Shown here in pieces: positions 26,754 to 35,651 of a DNA stretch of 64,000 nucleotides. This stretch comes from Bordetella hinzii LMG 13501 (GTDB taxonomy: Bacteria > Pseudomonadota > Gammaproteobacteria > Burkholderiales > Burkholderiaceae_B), in assembly GCF_001548475.1 (NCBI RefSeq), contig NZ_LRUJ01000006.1:62001-126000 (forward strand), in the 5' to 3' direction. Within the stretch, counting starts at the first letter, position 1. Every line of letters starts with the position of its first letter. The notes beneath the pieces were generated by a model. It did not search any database. It saw only the letters and a list, made by a program, of their open reading frames with translations, and was not told the origin of the DNA. The translations under genes and the position numbers were made by a program.

Positions 26754-27209
26754 TTACTGCCATTCGAACATGGCGCGCGCGGTGCCCGAGGCGCCGACGG
26801 CCACGCGCTGGACCTTGTCCTGGCCGTTGGCGCTGGCTTTGATGGTGTAGCTGCCGGCCGGCAGGTTGGCCAGCAGATAGGGGCCTTCCGATACGGTCTT
26901 CAGGACGACATGGCCCTGCGCATCGCGGACCTCGACCGGGATGTCGGCGAGGTATTGGGCCGGGCCGCCGGGGGCGCGCTGCGCAAAGGTGAGCATGAGG
27001 CGGTACTGGCCGGCCGCGGCCTTGATGGCATCGGATTGCCCTTCGCCTATGCCGCCCGACAGAAACTGCACGTCTCCCTGGTGGTGGGTTTGCGGCAGGT
27101 TGGCAAGGTGGCCGTCATGATGCGGCTGGGCCAGGGCGGCGCCGCTGGCGGCCATCAGGCCGGCCGCGGCCAGGGCGGCGATCATCGCGCGTTCGCGGGT
27201 TTTCTTCAT
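26754..27209 (-). CDS. Secreted protein with a carboxypeptidase-regulatory-like beta-sandwich
   Basis: 151 residues. A signal peptide (MKKTRERAMIAALAAAGLMA to ALAQ) is followed by a His-rich stretch (PHHDGHLANLPQTHHQGDVQ) and then a domain with VRDAQGHVVLKTVSEGPYLLANLPAGSYTIKA, the pattern of carboxypeptidase-regulatory/transthyretin-like folds. The N-terminal His residues might bind metal; this is a guess. AGGAG precedes ATG 27209. Function unknown. Confidence 0.82.
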   Translation of the reverse strand: MKKTRERAMIAALAAAGLMAASGAALAQPHHDGHLANLPQTHHQGDVQFLSGGIGEGQSDAIKAAAGQYRLMLTFAQRAPGGPAQYLADIPVEVRDAQGHVVLKTVSEGPYLLANLPAGSYTIKASANGQDKVQRVAVGASGTARAMFEWQ

Positions 27210-27337
27210 GATAGAGACTCCTCTGAAGAGAGCGGCCGCCACCGGACTGCGCGCCTGCGCAACCCGGTGACGATCGCAGGCCTTATTGGATCATCCGCGG
27301 ACGGCGAAGTTCGCCGCCCGGAGGGTTTCGGATCGAT

Positions 27338-28105
27338 TCATGAGGCCCGGAAGGCCAGGTCGGTCTCGCCGGCCAGGCGCGCCTCGGGCGTGAATCTGCG
27401 TTCGTGCAGCTCGCCTTCGCCATTATCGCGCCAGAGCAGCACCGTGGAGCAGCGCGTGCCGTAGTCGGGGCTGACAATGAAAGGACTGCTCAACAGGCGT
27501 TCGCGCGCCAGGGGCAGGCCGGTACGCGGCAGCGAGGCATCATCGGCCGGCTCGCGATCGTCCAGCGCCGCGAACAGCGCTGGCAGGTTCGGCTGGGGAC
27601 CCCGGTCCAGCACGCGCGCCACCGAGGCTTTCAGGCGCACCAGTTTGGGCCAGGGGGTATCCAGCAGATGATTGGACAGCGCATAGACGCCGTGGGCCAG
27701 ATAGCGCGGCGCGGTTCCCCGGTTGCTGTAGTACCAGGCCCCTTGGGCATCGCCCACGACGAGGTTGAAGCCGTTGTAGCGCGCCCCTTCGCGCGCGACA
27801 TCGGCGATGTAGTCGCGCGCAGCCATGCCGCCGCCGAGATAATGCTCGACCAGCGCGCCGCGCGAGGGCGCGCCCGGGACCTGCCGGCCGACCTCGCGGT
27901 AGTTGGTGATGACGGCGTAGCGGCCGTTGTCAGCCGCGCCCATCCAGGTGCCGCCGGCCCGCAGATCGCGTCCGGCGTACAGGCGCGGCTCGCCAGGCCA
28001 GGCCATGGCCGGCGCGGTGGGGCGCTCATGGAATTCATCGCGATTGGCGGCGATGAGTACCGGTATCCCGGGCACGTGGTTCAGGGCGATGACGGCCAGG
28101 CACAT
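27338..28105 (-). CDS. NRDE-family (TANGO2-like) protein
   Basis: 255 residues. It begins MCLAVIALNHV with a conserved Cys2 and carries the NRDE motif at residues 21-24 (IAANRDEFHERPT). The Ntn-hydrolase-like family has an N-terminal Cys nucleophile after Met removal. Eukaryotic TANGO2 is linked to haem or lipid handling; the bacterial role is not settled. It starts 1 bp after the YbaK-type gene stop, so they are co-transcribed. The 128 bp after it (27210-27337) contain only a small GC hairpin (27302-27316). Confidence 0.9.
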   Translation of the reverse strand: MCLAVIALNHVPGIPVLIAANRDEFHERPTAPAMAWPGEPRLYAGRDLRAGGTWMGAADNGRYAVITNYREVGRQVPGAPSRGALVEHYLGGGMAARDYIADVAREGARYNGFNLVVGDAQGAWYYSNRGTAPRYLAHGVYALSNHLLDTPWPKLVRLKASVARVLDRGPQPNLPALFAALDDREPADDASLPRTGLPLARERLLSSPFIVSPDYGTRCSTVLLWRDNGEGELHERRFTPEARLAGETDLAFRAS

Positions 28106-28106
28106 A

Positions 28107-28589
28107 TCAGGCGCGCACGAAGGCAGCGAGTTCGGGTTGGGCGATGCGGAAATAATCGTCGGTGCGCATGATGATGGACGCATCCAGGCGGCCCGCATTG
28201 AAGACGATCTCGTCGTGGCGCTGGCGCAGCGTGGGATCGACGAGCAGATGCAGGCCGGGGTTGAAGGAAAAGGGCGGGATGGCGCCGATTTCGCAGCCGG
28301 TGAGTTCGCGGGCCAGTTCATGGGAGGCCAGCGCCGCCTTCTTGCCGCCCGCGGCCCGGGCGATGGCCTCCAGGTCGGCCTGGGCGTCGGCCGGAAACAC
28401 CGCCAGCACATGCTTGCGCTGGGTGGAGCTCATCTTGATGCGGCAGACCAAGGCCTTGGCGCCCTGGCTGACCTCGGTGCCGCGCAGGGCGGCGACTTCG
28501 ACGGACTTGCCGGCGGCCGGGTGGCGCAGAAGGCGGAAAGGCGCCGCCTGTGCGGTCAGCAGGTCCTGCAGTTGCTCAAAGACGTCCAT
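28107..28589 (-). CDS. YbaK/ProX-type aminoacyl-tRNA deacylase
   Basis: 160 residues of the YbaK/EbsC fold, with landmarks RIKMSSTQRKHVLAVFPAD (the catalytic Lys region), GCEIGAIPPFSFNPGLHLLVDP and the closing FNAGRLDASIIMRTDDYFRIA. Such proteins remove mis-attached amino acids from tRNA in trans. Which amino acid is corrected cannot be told. It lies 30 bp downstream of the efflux operon and is tightly followed by the NRDE gene. Confidence 0.88.
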   Translation of the reverse strand: MDVFEQLQDLLTAQAAPFRLLRHPAAGKSVEVAALRGTEVSQGAKALVCRIKMSSTQRKHVLAVFPADAQADLEAIARAAGGKKAALASHELARELTGCEIGAIPPFSFNPGLHLLVDPTLRQRHDEIVFNAGRLDASIIMRTDDYFRIAQPELAAFVRA

Positions 28590-28619
28590 GTGGGAGAAGA
28601 AGGGCCGGAACAGCCTCCA

Positions 28620-30074
28620 TCATACGCCCGGCTCGGCGGGCGCCTCGTTCCACCAGCCGCCGCCCAGGGCGTGCATGAGCGCGGCCGTATCGGTGTAGCG
28701 GCTGGTCAGCGCCTCGATGCGGTCGCGGCGCGCGGCCAGCAGCTGGCGCTGGGCATCCAGCAGCGCCAGCTGGCTGATGCCGCCCTCGCGGTACTGGCGG
28801 CTGGCGGTGGCGTAGACGGCCTCGGTCTGGGCCTCGGCCTCGCGCCGCCGCGTGAGCGCCTGGGCATCGTGCTCGAGCGCCCGCAGGCTGTCGGCGACCT
28901 GTTGCCAGCCCTGCAGAACCGTGTCGCGATAGGCTGCCGCCGCCGCCTCATAGGCGGCTTCGGCGCCGCGTTTGCGGGCCCGCAGTTCGCCGCCCCGCCA
29001 CAGCGGCTGGGCCAGGCCCAGCCCGAGATTCCAGATGTTGACGCCATTGCCCAGGTCGCCGGCGTGCGTGCGCTGGGTGCCGAAACCGGCGCTCAGCGTC
29101 AGGCGCGGATAGAGATTGGCGGTGGCCACGCCGACGTCGGCGGCGGCGCGGTGCCAGGCCGCTTCGGCGGCCAGGATGTCGGGGCGCTGCCGCGCCAGCG
29201 CCGACGGCACGCTGACCGGCACCTCGGCCGGCAGCGCCAGGCCGGCCAGCGTCAGGCCGGTATCCGGCAGCGAGGCCGGATCGCGGCCCAGGTAGACGGC
29301 CAGTTGGTGCGTGCTGCGCGCCAGCGCCTGGCGCAGCGCCGGCAGCTGGGCTTCGGTCTGCGCCGCGAGCGCGGCCTGCGCGCGCCATTCGCGTTCCGAG
29401 ACCGCGCCCGCATCGAGCCGCTTGCGCACGATGCGCAGTTGCTCGCGCTGCGCCTCGGCCAGGGCCGTGGCGGCCTGCAGCGTTTCGCGCTGGCCGGCCT
29501 GGCGGATGGCGGTCGTGACCACATTGGCCGCCAATGTCATGCGGGCCGCCTGCCATTCATAGGCCGCGCGCTCGGCCTCGGCCGCATAGCCCTCGACGGC
29601 GCGCCGCTCGCCGCCCCAGGCGTCCAGGGTATAGGCCACCGAGATCGAAGCGTTATACAGCGTGAAGGGCGGCGGTTGGGGCACGGCGATCCCCATCGAG
29701 GAGGGATCGACGCGCTGGCGCACGCCCGACAGGCTGGCGTCGACGGCCGGCAGCAGGCGTGCGCCGGCCTCGGCGTTGACGGCTTCGCGCGCCTGCGCGA
29801 GCTTGGCGCGCGCCTGGGCCAGCGTGGGGCTGTCGGCCAGGGCCTGGCGCACCAGCCCGTCCAGGACCGGCGAGCGGAAGAGCTGCCACCATTGCGCCGG
29901 CACGTCGGCGCCGGCGCGCAGCGTCTGCGCGTCGCCGTCCTGGCCCACGCGGGCAGGGAGCTCCAGCGGCGCGGCCTCGGAGACGGGGCGCTGGAAATCG
30001 GGGCCCGCGGCGCAACCGGCCAGCAGCAGGACCAGCCCGGGGAGGTATTTCGCGAACGAAGCATGAATGGCCAT
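28620..30074 (-). CDS. Outer-membrane efflux lipoprotein, NodT family (ABC exporter duct)
   Basis: 484 residues with a lipoprotein signal (YLPGLVLLLAGCAAGPDFQRP, Cys at residue 19) and TolC-type repeats. ALARQRPDILAAEAAWHRAAADVGVA is the NodT landmark. It is the last gene of the TetR-controlled exporter and lies 8 bp after the permease stop. Its partner is the adaptor/ATPase/permease set rather than the MarR-controlled FUSC pump. Confidence 0.92.
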   Translation of the reverse strand: MAIHASFAKYLPGLVLLLAGCAAGPDFQRPVSEAAPLELPARVGQDGDAQTLRAGADVPAQWWQLFRSPVLDGLVRQALADSPTLAQARAKLAQAREAVNAEAGARLLPAVDASLSGVRQRVDPSSMGIAVPQPPPFTLYNASISVAYTLDAWGGERRAVEGYAAEAERAAYEWQAARMTLAANVVTTAIRQAGQRETLQAATALAEAQREQLRIVRKRLDAGAVSEREWRAQAALAAQTEAQLPALRQALARSTHQLAVYLGRDPASLPDTGLTLAGLALPAEVPVSVPSALARQRPDILAAEAAWHRAAADVGVATANLYPRLTLSAGFGTQRTHAGDLGNGVNIWNLGLGLAQPLWRGGELRARKRGAEAAYEAAAAAYRDTVLQGWQQVADSLRALEHDAQALTRRREAEAQTEAVYATASRQYREGGISQLALLDAQRQLLAARRDRIEALTSRYTDTAALMHALGGGWWNEAPAEPGV

Positions 30075-30082
30075 GGGAATGC

Positions 30083-31237
30083 TCAGTCCAGGGTGCGGCG
30101 GTAGAACCGCAGGGCCAGGCCCATGATGACAAGTGTGAAGACGACCAGCGGCCAGATGCTGGGCCACAGGTCGATCCAGCCATTGCCCTTGAGCAGGATG
30201 CCGCGGATCAGCCGGTTGTAATAGGTCAGCGGCAGGACATTGCCGATGGCTTGCGCCCAGGCCGGCATGCCCAGGAAGGGAAACATGAAGCCCGAGAGCA
30301 GCAGATTGGGCAGGAAGTAGAACATCGCCAGCTGCAGCGCCTGCAGCTGGTTCTGCGCCACGGAAGACAGGGTGATGCCCACGGTGAGGTTGGCCGCCAC
30401 GAACAGCAGGGTGGTGAGGTAGACGGCAAGCAGGCTGCCTTCGAAGGGCACATGGAAGACAAAGCGGGCCGCGGTGAGCGTGATGGTGGCCTGGATCAGG
30501 CCGATGGCGATATAGGGCATGATCTTGCCCGTCATCACCTCCAGCGGCGTGACCGGCATGGCCAGCAGGTTCTCCATCGTGCCGCGTTCGCGCTCGCGCG
30601 TCATGGCCAGCCCCGTGATCATCACCAGGGTGAGCGTGAGCACCATGCCGATCAGGCCCGGCACGGTGTTGTATTGCGAGACCTGTTCTTCGTTGTAGAG
30701 CCTGTGCACCTGGACGTCGAAGGCGGGCGGGCCGCCGGCCAGGCGGGCCAGCGGCCCGGTCAGGTCGCGGCGCGCGACGCTGTCGGCCAGCTGCGCGGCC
30801 GCGCCGATGGCCATGCCGGTGGCCAGCGGATCGGTGGCGTCGGCTTCGATCAGCAAGGCCGGCCGTTCGCCGCGCAGCAGCTTGCGGGTGAAGTCCGGCG
30901 GGATGGACACGACGAAGAGCACGTCGCCGCGCGCCAGGGCCCGGCGCGCGCTGGCCTCGTCCTTCAGCGCCGGCACGATCTTGAAGTAATCGGAGGCCGA
31001 CATGGCCGCCACATAGCTGCGCGTGAACTCGCTCTGGTCGGCCGCCAGCACGGCGGTGGGCAGTTGCTTGGGATCGGTGTTGATGGCGTAGCCGAAGAGC
31101 GCGAGCTGCACCAGCGGCAGGACGATGATCATGCCGAAGGTGATGCGGTCGCGGCGCAGTTGGAGGAACTCCTTCAGGACCATGCTCCACCAGCGGCTCC
31201 AGGAGAAAAACCGGCCGGCTCCGCGCGGCGTCGTCAT
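30083..31237 (-). CDS. ABC-2 type transporter permease (YbhS/YbhR-like)
   Basis: 384 residues. One N-terminal helix (FGMIIVLPLVQLALFGYAI) precedes a large periplasmic domain, then five C-terminal helices with RERERGTMENLLAMPVTPLEV and NLLLSGFMFPFLGMP, the ABC-2 permease signature. It probably works as a homodimer with the ATPase whose stop it overlaps by 4 bp (31234-31237). In the E. coli YbhFSRG and YhiI-type systems the exported compounds are drugs or cations; here unknown. Confidence 0.92.
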   Translation of the reverse strand: MTTPRGAGRFFSWSRWWSMVLKEFLQLRRDRITFGMIIVLPLVQLALFGYAINTDPKQLPTAVLAADQSEFTRSYVAAMSASDYFKIVPALKDEASARRALARGDVLFVVSIPPDFTRKLLRGERPALLIEADATDPLATGMAIGAAAQLADSVARRDLTGPLARLAGGPPAFDVQVHRLYNEEQVSQYNTVPGLIGMVLTLTLVMITGLAMTRERERGTMENLLAMPVTPLEVMTGKIMPYIAIGLIQATITLTAARFVFHVPFEGSLLAVYLTTLLFVAANLTVGITLSSVAQNQLQALQLAMFYFLPNLLLSGFMFPFLGMPAWAQAIGNVLPLTYYNRLIRGILLKGNGWIDLWPSIWPLVVFTLVIMGLALRFYRRTLD

Positions 31238-32172
31238 GGCCGGCTCCCGAAGTTGTCGCTGGCGCGGCTCATGAGGTAGATGAAGACGTCCTCCAGGCTG
31301 GTCTCGACGGGCTCTATCTTCAGGCCGCGCGCCAGGGCGGCCTCGCGCAGGGTCTGCTCCAGCGGGCCGCCCGCCTGGCCGCTGACGTGCAGGGCATTGC
31401 CGAAGGCCACGGTCTGGGCCACGCCGCGCTGTCCGCGCAGCCATTGGCCCAGCGGCACCAGGTCGGCGCCGCGCACGGCCCAGGTCTCCAGCCGCTGGCT
31501 GGCGGTGATGCTCTCGGCCGTCCCCTGGGCGAGCATGCGCCCATAGGCCAGGTAGGCCAGTTTGTGGCAACGCTCGGCCTCGTCCATGTAGTGGGTGCTG
31601 ACCAGCACCGAAATGCCTTGCGCGGCCAGCGCATGCAGCTCCTCCCAGAAGTCGCGCCGCGCCGTCGGGTCCACGCCGGCGGTGGGCTCGTCCAGCAGCA
31701 GCAGCCGCGGCTCGTGCAGCAGGCAGGCGGCCAGGGCCAGCCGTTGTTTCCAGCCGCCCGACAACGAGCCGGCCAGCTGGCTGGCGCGGCCTTGCAGGCG
31801 CAGCTGTTCCAGCGCCCGGTCCACGGCTTCGCGGCGGCGGGGCATCCCGTAGATGCGGGCCACGAAGTCGAGATTCTCGCGGATGGTGAGATCTTCCCAG
31901 TAGGAGAAGCGCTGCGTCATATAGCCGACGTGGCGCTTGATGCTGCCGCTGTCGCGCAGGATGTCGTAGCCCAGACAGGTGCCGCTGCCGGCATCGGGCG
32001 TGAGCAGGCCGCACATCATGCGGATGCAGGTGGTCTTGCCGCTGCCATTGGGCCCGAGAAAACCGTAGATCTCGCCGCGCCCGACCTGCAGCGACACCTG
32101 GTCGACCACCAGCTTGCCGCCAAAGCGCTTGGACAGGCCCTGCACGTCGATGACCGGCGCGCTGTCCGTCAT
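31234..32172 (-). CDS. ABC-2 transporter ATP-binding protein (YbhF-like)
   Basis: 312 residues with one ABC domain: Walker A GPNGSGKT, signature LSGGWKQRLALA, Walker B LLLLDEPTAGVDP, switch His in VSTHYMDEA. A C-terminal extension of about 75 residues follows. Its start overlaps the adaptor stop by 4 bp and its stop overlaps the permease start by 4 bp, so three genes are coupled in a row. It energises the tripartite exporter. Confidence 0.93.
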   Translation of the reverse strand: MTDSAPVIDVQGLSKRFGGKLVVDQVSLQVGRGEIYGFLGPNGSGKTTCIRMMCGLLTPDAGSGTCLGYDILRDSGSIKRHVGYMTQRFSYWEDLTIRENLDFVARIYGMPRRREAVDRALEQLRLQGRASQLAGSLSGGWKQRLALAACLLHEPRLLLLDEPTAGVDPTARRDFWEELHALAAQGISVLVSTHYMDEAERCHKLAYLAYGRMLAQGTAESITASQRLETWAVRGADLVPLGQWLRGQRGVAQTVAFGNALHVSGQAGGPLEQTLREAALARGLKIEPVETSLEDVFIYLMSRASDNFGSRP

Positions 32173-33161
32173 TGCGCCGTCCCGTCCAGCCGCACATCCA
32201 CGGGCTGGCCGGGGTGCAGGCGCGTGGCCTGGCCGGCCTGCGGACGCGCTTCGACCATGAAGACCAGCTTGCCGCGCACTTCGCGGCTGTAGATCACGGG
32301 CGGGGTGTACTCGGCCTGGGTGGCGATATAGCTGATGCGCGCGGGGATGGGATCGCCGCAGCCATCGCACGCCACCTTCAGGGCCTGGCCCACGCGCAGG
32401 CGTCCCAGGTCGTCCTGCGGCACGAAAAAACGCAGCTTGATATTGCCCGGCGGCAGCAGGCGCACGACGGGGCTGCCGGCGGCCACCCATTCGCCAGGGC
32501 GGTAGAGCGTGTCGAACACCAGGGCGGCGGCGGGCGCCTCGGCGCGGCGTTGCGCAAGGGCCCAGTCGGCCTGCGCCAGCGCGGCCTCGGCGGCCTGGAC
32601 ATCGGCCTGCAGGGCCTGGCGTTGCTGGTCGCGGCCGGGCAGGGCGGCGACTTGCAACTGTGCCTGCAGCTCGCGCACCTGCGCGCGGTTGGCATTGGCC
32701 AGGGCCCGGCTGTTGTCCAGCTCCTGGCGCGAGATGCCGCCATCCTGGTATTGGCGCGTGTCGCGGGCGAGCTGGGCATCGCTGCGCGTCTGTTCGGCCT
32801 GGGCGCGCAGCAGCTGGGCGCGCACCACCTCCACTTCGGGCGGCCGTTTGCCGCTGGCCGTGTCGGCCAGCTGCGCCTGCGCGGCGGCCAGCCGGGCGCG
32901 GGCTTCGTCGCGGGCGGCGCTTTCGCGGTCGTGTTCCAGCGTGAACAGCAGCGCGCCCTGATCCACCTGGCCGCCGCGCTCGACCCGCAGCGTGAGCAGG
33001 CGCCCCGCTTGAACGGGCGCCACGGCGACGAATTCGCCTTCGGCATAGCCTTGATAGGCTGTCGCCGTTTCGCGGCCGCAGGCCGCAAGCAGGCAGGACG
33101 CCAGGGCGGGGGCGGCAAGGCGCGCCAGCCGGATCATGGACGGGATCATGGGCAGGGTCAT
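32169..33161 (-). CDS. HlyD-type periplasmic adaptor lipoprotein (YbhG-like)
   Basis: 330 residues. It carries a lipoprotein signal ending LASCLLAAC, so the adaptor is lipid-anchored. A coiled coil (about 70-190) lies between lipoyl halves, with VAPVQAGRLLTLRVERGGQVDQGALL before it and TLYRPGEWVAAGSPVVRLLP after it. ATG 33161 overlaps the tetR stop by 4 bp, which favours it over ATGs at 33149 and 33137. An unusual CDGCG (residues about 264-268) may form a metal site or disulfide. Confidence 0.9.
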   Translation of the reverse strand: MTLPMIPSMIRLARLAAPALASCLLAACGRETATAYQGYAEGEFVAVAPVQAGRLLTLRVERGGQVDQGALLFTLEHDRESAARDEARARLAAAQAQLADTASGKRPPEVEVVRAQLLRAQAEQTRSDAQLARDTRQYQDGGISRQELDNSRALANANRAQVRELQAQLQVAALPGRDQQRQALQADVQAAEAALAQADWALAQRRAEAPAAALVFDTLYRPGEWVAAGSPVVRLLPPGNIKLRFFVPQDDLGRLRVGQALKVACDGCGDPIPARISYIATQAEYTPPVIYSREVRGKLVFMVEARPQAGQATRLHPGQPVDVRLDGTAQ

Positions 33162-33829
33162 GGGCGGCGGGAAGGAGAAGGGAAAAGCCCGTGCTCGATC
33201 AGGGCGCAGGCGTGGGCGGCGACGGCCGCCGTATCCAGCGCCGGCTCCTGCGCCCACACACGGCGCCAGATGCCGGCGGTGGCCAGCGGCAGCAGGGTCG
33301 TGCCGAGGATGGATAGAAAGACCAGGCGGGGATCGATGCCGGCATGGACCTTGCCACGCGCCTGCGCTTGCGCCAGCGCCTGGGCGAAGCCGCGCAGCCG
33401 GTCGATGGGCAGATGGGCCAGCACGCGCTCGCGCAGTTCGCCGCCTTCGTTGACGACCTCGCGCATCCACAGCGGCGGCAACCAGGGGCGCTGGGCGGCG
33501 CACTCCATCAGGCGGGCCACGATGGCGCGCACCATCTCGCGCGGCCCGCAGGCCTTGGCGGGCGGCTCCCAGACATACTCGATGAGCGGCACCAGGCGCT
33601 CGCTCACCAGGGTATCGAGCAGCGCCTCGCGATTGCGGAAGTAGTAATGCACCATGGCCGGCGTGAGATCGGCCGCGCGCGCGATGCGCGCGAGGGTGGT
33701 GGCGGCCACGCCATGCCGGGCGAATTGCGCGGTAGCGGTATCGAGCAACAGCGCGCGGGTGGCGCTGGCATCGGGTTGGGCGGGGCGGCCCGGACGGCGG
33801 ACGGGACGGGAGGCAGCCATGCGGCCCAT
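33158..33829 (-). CDS. TetR-family regulator of the ABC exporter (CecR-like)
   Basis: 223 residues. The N-terminal helix-turn-helix reads ARHGVAATTLARIARAADLTPAMVHYYFRNREALLD, here given in parts: GVAATTLARIARAADLT and PAMVHYYFRNREALLD. The C-terminal part is an effector-binding helical domain. E. coli CecR (YbiH) sits before ybhGFSR in the same way. The gene is coupled to the adaptor and preceded by a perfect TAATTAA inverted repeat. Confidence 0.92.
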   Translation of the reverse strand: MGRMAASRPVRRPGRPAQPDASATRALLLDTATAQFARHGVAATTLARIARAADLTPAMVHYYFRNREALLDTLVSERLVPLIEYVWEPPAKACGPREMVRAIVARLMECAAQRPWLPPLWMREVVNEGGELRERVLAHLPIDRLRGFAQALAQAQARGKVHAGIDPRLVFLSILGTTLLPLATAGIWRRVWAQEPALDTAAVAAHACALIEHGLFPSPSRRP

Positions 33830-33831
33830 TC

Positions 33832-33853
33832 TAATTAATGAAAAAGTTAATTA
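33832..33853 (-). promoter_or_regulatory. TetR-type operator (TAATTAA-N8-TTAATTA)
   Basis: Perfect 7-bp arms TAATTAA (33832-33838) and TTAATTA (33847-33853) with an 8-bp spacer lie 2 bp upstream of the tetR start. This AT-rich palindrome stands out sharply from the local GC-rich sequence. Size and place fit autorepression by the TetR-family protein. The short gap to the divergent MDR gene (73 bp) means it could affect both directions. Confidence 0.8.
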
Positions 33854-33926
33854 AAAGAGGGCCGGGTTTTGTGCGCCGCCGCAGCCCTGGTGTAAAAGGG
33901 AATGGATACCGCCAAGGAGGCCGCGC

Positions 33927-34961
33927 ATGACCCTGCAATCCGCTACCGTCAATCGCCGCATCGTGCTCGCCCGCCGCCCCCAGGGCGAGCCCCTGGAAAC
34001 CGACTTCCGCCTGGAGACCGAGGCCGTGCCGCAAGTCGGGCCCGGGCAGGTCCTGCTGCGCACCGTCTATCTCTCGCTGGATCCTTATATGCGCGGGCGC
34101 ATGAGCGATGCGCCCTCCTATGCCAAGCCGGTGGCGCTGGGCGAGGTCATGGTCGGCGGCACGGTCTGCCGCGTGGCCGCCAGCCAGCATCCGGACTATG
34201 CGGTGGGCGAATGGGTGCTGGCGCAAAGCGGCTGGCAGGACTATGCCCTGTCGGATGGCCGCGGCTTGCTCAGGGTGGACGCCCGCCATCCTTCCTATTC
34301 CCTGGGCGTGCTGGGCATGCCGGGCTATACCGGCTACATGGGCCTGCTCGATATCGGCCAGCCCAAGCCGGGCGAGACCGTGGTCGTGGCCGCGGCCAGC
34401 GGCGCGGTAGGGTCGGTGGTGGGGCAGGTGGCCCGCATCAAGGGCTGCCGCGTCGTGGGCATCGCCGGCGGCGTGGACAAGTGCCGCTACGCGGTCGAGG
34501 AACTGGGCTTCGACGCCTGCGTGGATCACCGGGCCGCCGACTTGGCCGGACGCCTCGCGGAGGTCACGCCCGACGGCATCGATGTGTATTTCGAGAATGT
34601 GGGCGGCAAGGTTTTCGACGCCGTGCTGCCGCGCCTGAACCCGCGTGCCCGCGTGCCGGTATGCGGCTTGATCTCGGCCTATAACGCCACCGAACCGCCG
34701 GCCGGCCCGGACCGCCTGCCCGCCCTCATGGGCGCCGTGCTGCGCAAGCGCATCCGCATGCAGGGCTTCATCATCATGCAGGATTATCCCGACGGTTTCG
34801 GCGAGTTCAGGCAGACGATGGGCGCGTGGCTGGAGCAGGGCTACATCAAGTACCGCGAGGATGTCGTGGAGGGCCTGGAGGCCGCGGGCCGTGGCCTCAT
34901 CGGCCTGCTGCGCGGCGAAAACGCCGGCAAGCGCATTGTGCGCGTGGGAGACGAAGCATGA
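33927..34961 (+). CDS. Zinc-independent MDR oxidoreductase (CurA/prostaglandin-reductase-like)
   Basis: 344 residues. The NADP-binding motif is AASGAVGSVVGQVARIKGCRVVGIAGG-like at about 155-180, given here as AASGAVGSVVGQVARIKG. There are no structural or catalytic zinc Cys clusters. The substrate region LSLDPYMRGRM and the C-terminal RMQGFIIMQDYPDGFGEF are typical of CurA and leukotriene B4 12-hydroxydehydrogenase-like enone reductases, which use NADPH to reduce alpha,beta-unsaturated ketones. AAGGAGG precedes the start. Confidence 0.92.
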   Translation: MTLQSATVNRRIVLARRPQGEPLETDFRLETEAVPQVGPGQVLLRTVYLSLDPYMRGRMSDAPSYAKPVALGEVMVGGTVCRVAASQHPDYAVGEWVLAQSGWQDYALSDGRGLLRVDARHPSYSLGVLGMPGYTGYMGLLDIGQPKPGETVVVAAASGAVGSVVGQVARIKGCRVVGIAGGVDKCRYAVEELGFDACVDHRAADLAGRLAEVTPDGIDVYFENVGGKVFDAVLPRLNPRARVPVCGLISAYNATEPPAGPDRLPALMGAVLRKRIRMQGFIIMQDYPDGFGEFRQTMGAWLEQGYIKYREDVVEGLEAAGRGLIGLLRGENAGKRIVRVGDEA

Positions 34962-35644
34962 GGGTACTCATGGTGTTGACGTCGCATGACCGCTTGGGCG
35001 ATACCGGCCGCAAGACCGGTTTCTGGCTGGAGGAATTCGCGGCGCCGTATTACGTGCTGCGCGAGGCGGGCGCCCGGATCACGCTGGCGTCGCCCGCCGG
35101 CGGGCAGCCGCCCCTGGACCCCAAGAGCGATGAGCCCGATGCGCAGACCGATGCGACACGGCGCTTTGCCGCTGACGACGCGGCGCGCGCGCAATTGGCC
35201 GCCACGCGCAAGCTGGACGAGCTGAGCGCGGCGGATTTCGATGCGGTGTTCTATCCGGGCGGGCATGGCCCGCTGTGGGACCTGGCCGAAAGCCGCCATT
35301 CGGTCGGCCTGATCGAGGCCATGCTGGCCGCCGGCAAGCCGGTGGCCGCGGTCTGCCACGCGCCCGGCGTGTTGCGCCATGCCAAGGCGCCGGACGGCAC
35401 GCCGCTGGTGGCCGCGCGCCAGGTGACCGGATTCAGCAATGCCGAGGAAGCGGCGGTCCAATTGACGGCGGTCGTGCCCTTCCTGGTGGAAGACGAGCTC
35501 AAGCGGCTGGGCGCCAGCTATAGCGCCGCACCCCAGCCATTTGCCGAGCATGTGGTGCGCGACGGGCTCTTGATCACCGGGCAGAATCCAGCCTCGTCGG
35601 CCGGCGCCGCCCGGGCCCTGCTGGCCGCGCTGGCGCGCGGCTGA
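34958..35644 (+). CDS. DJ-1/PfpI-superfamily protein (HSP31-like)
   Basis: 228 residues. The nucleophile elbow is AVCHAPGVL with Cys133 and His134; Glu25/Glu26 and the GGHGPLWDLAE loop complete the usual HSP31/glyoxalase III-like site. Proteins of this branch act as glutathione-independent glyoxalases or deglycases, or holdases; which one applies here is uncertain. Its start overlaps the MDR gene stop by 4 bp, so both could detoxify reactive carbonyls. Confidence 0.9.
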   Translation: MRVLMVLTSHDRLGDTGRKTGFWLEEFAAPYYVLREAGARITLASPAGGQPPLDPKSDEPDAQTDATRRFAADDAARAQLAATRKLDELSAADFDAVFYPGGHGPLWDLAESRHSVGLIEAMLAAGKPVAAVCHAPGVLRHAKAPDGTPLVAARQVTGFSNAEEAAVQLTAVVPFLVEDELKRLGASYSAAPQPFAEHVVRDGLLITGQNPASSAGAARALLAALARG

Positions 35645-35651
35645 GCCGGTT

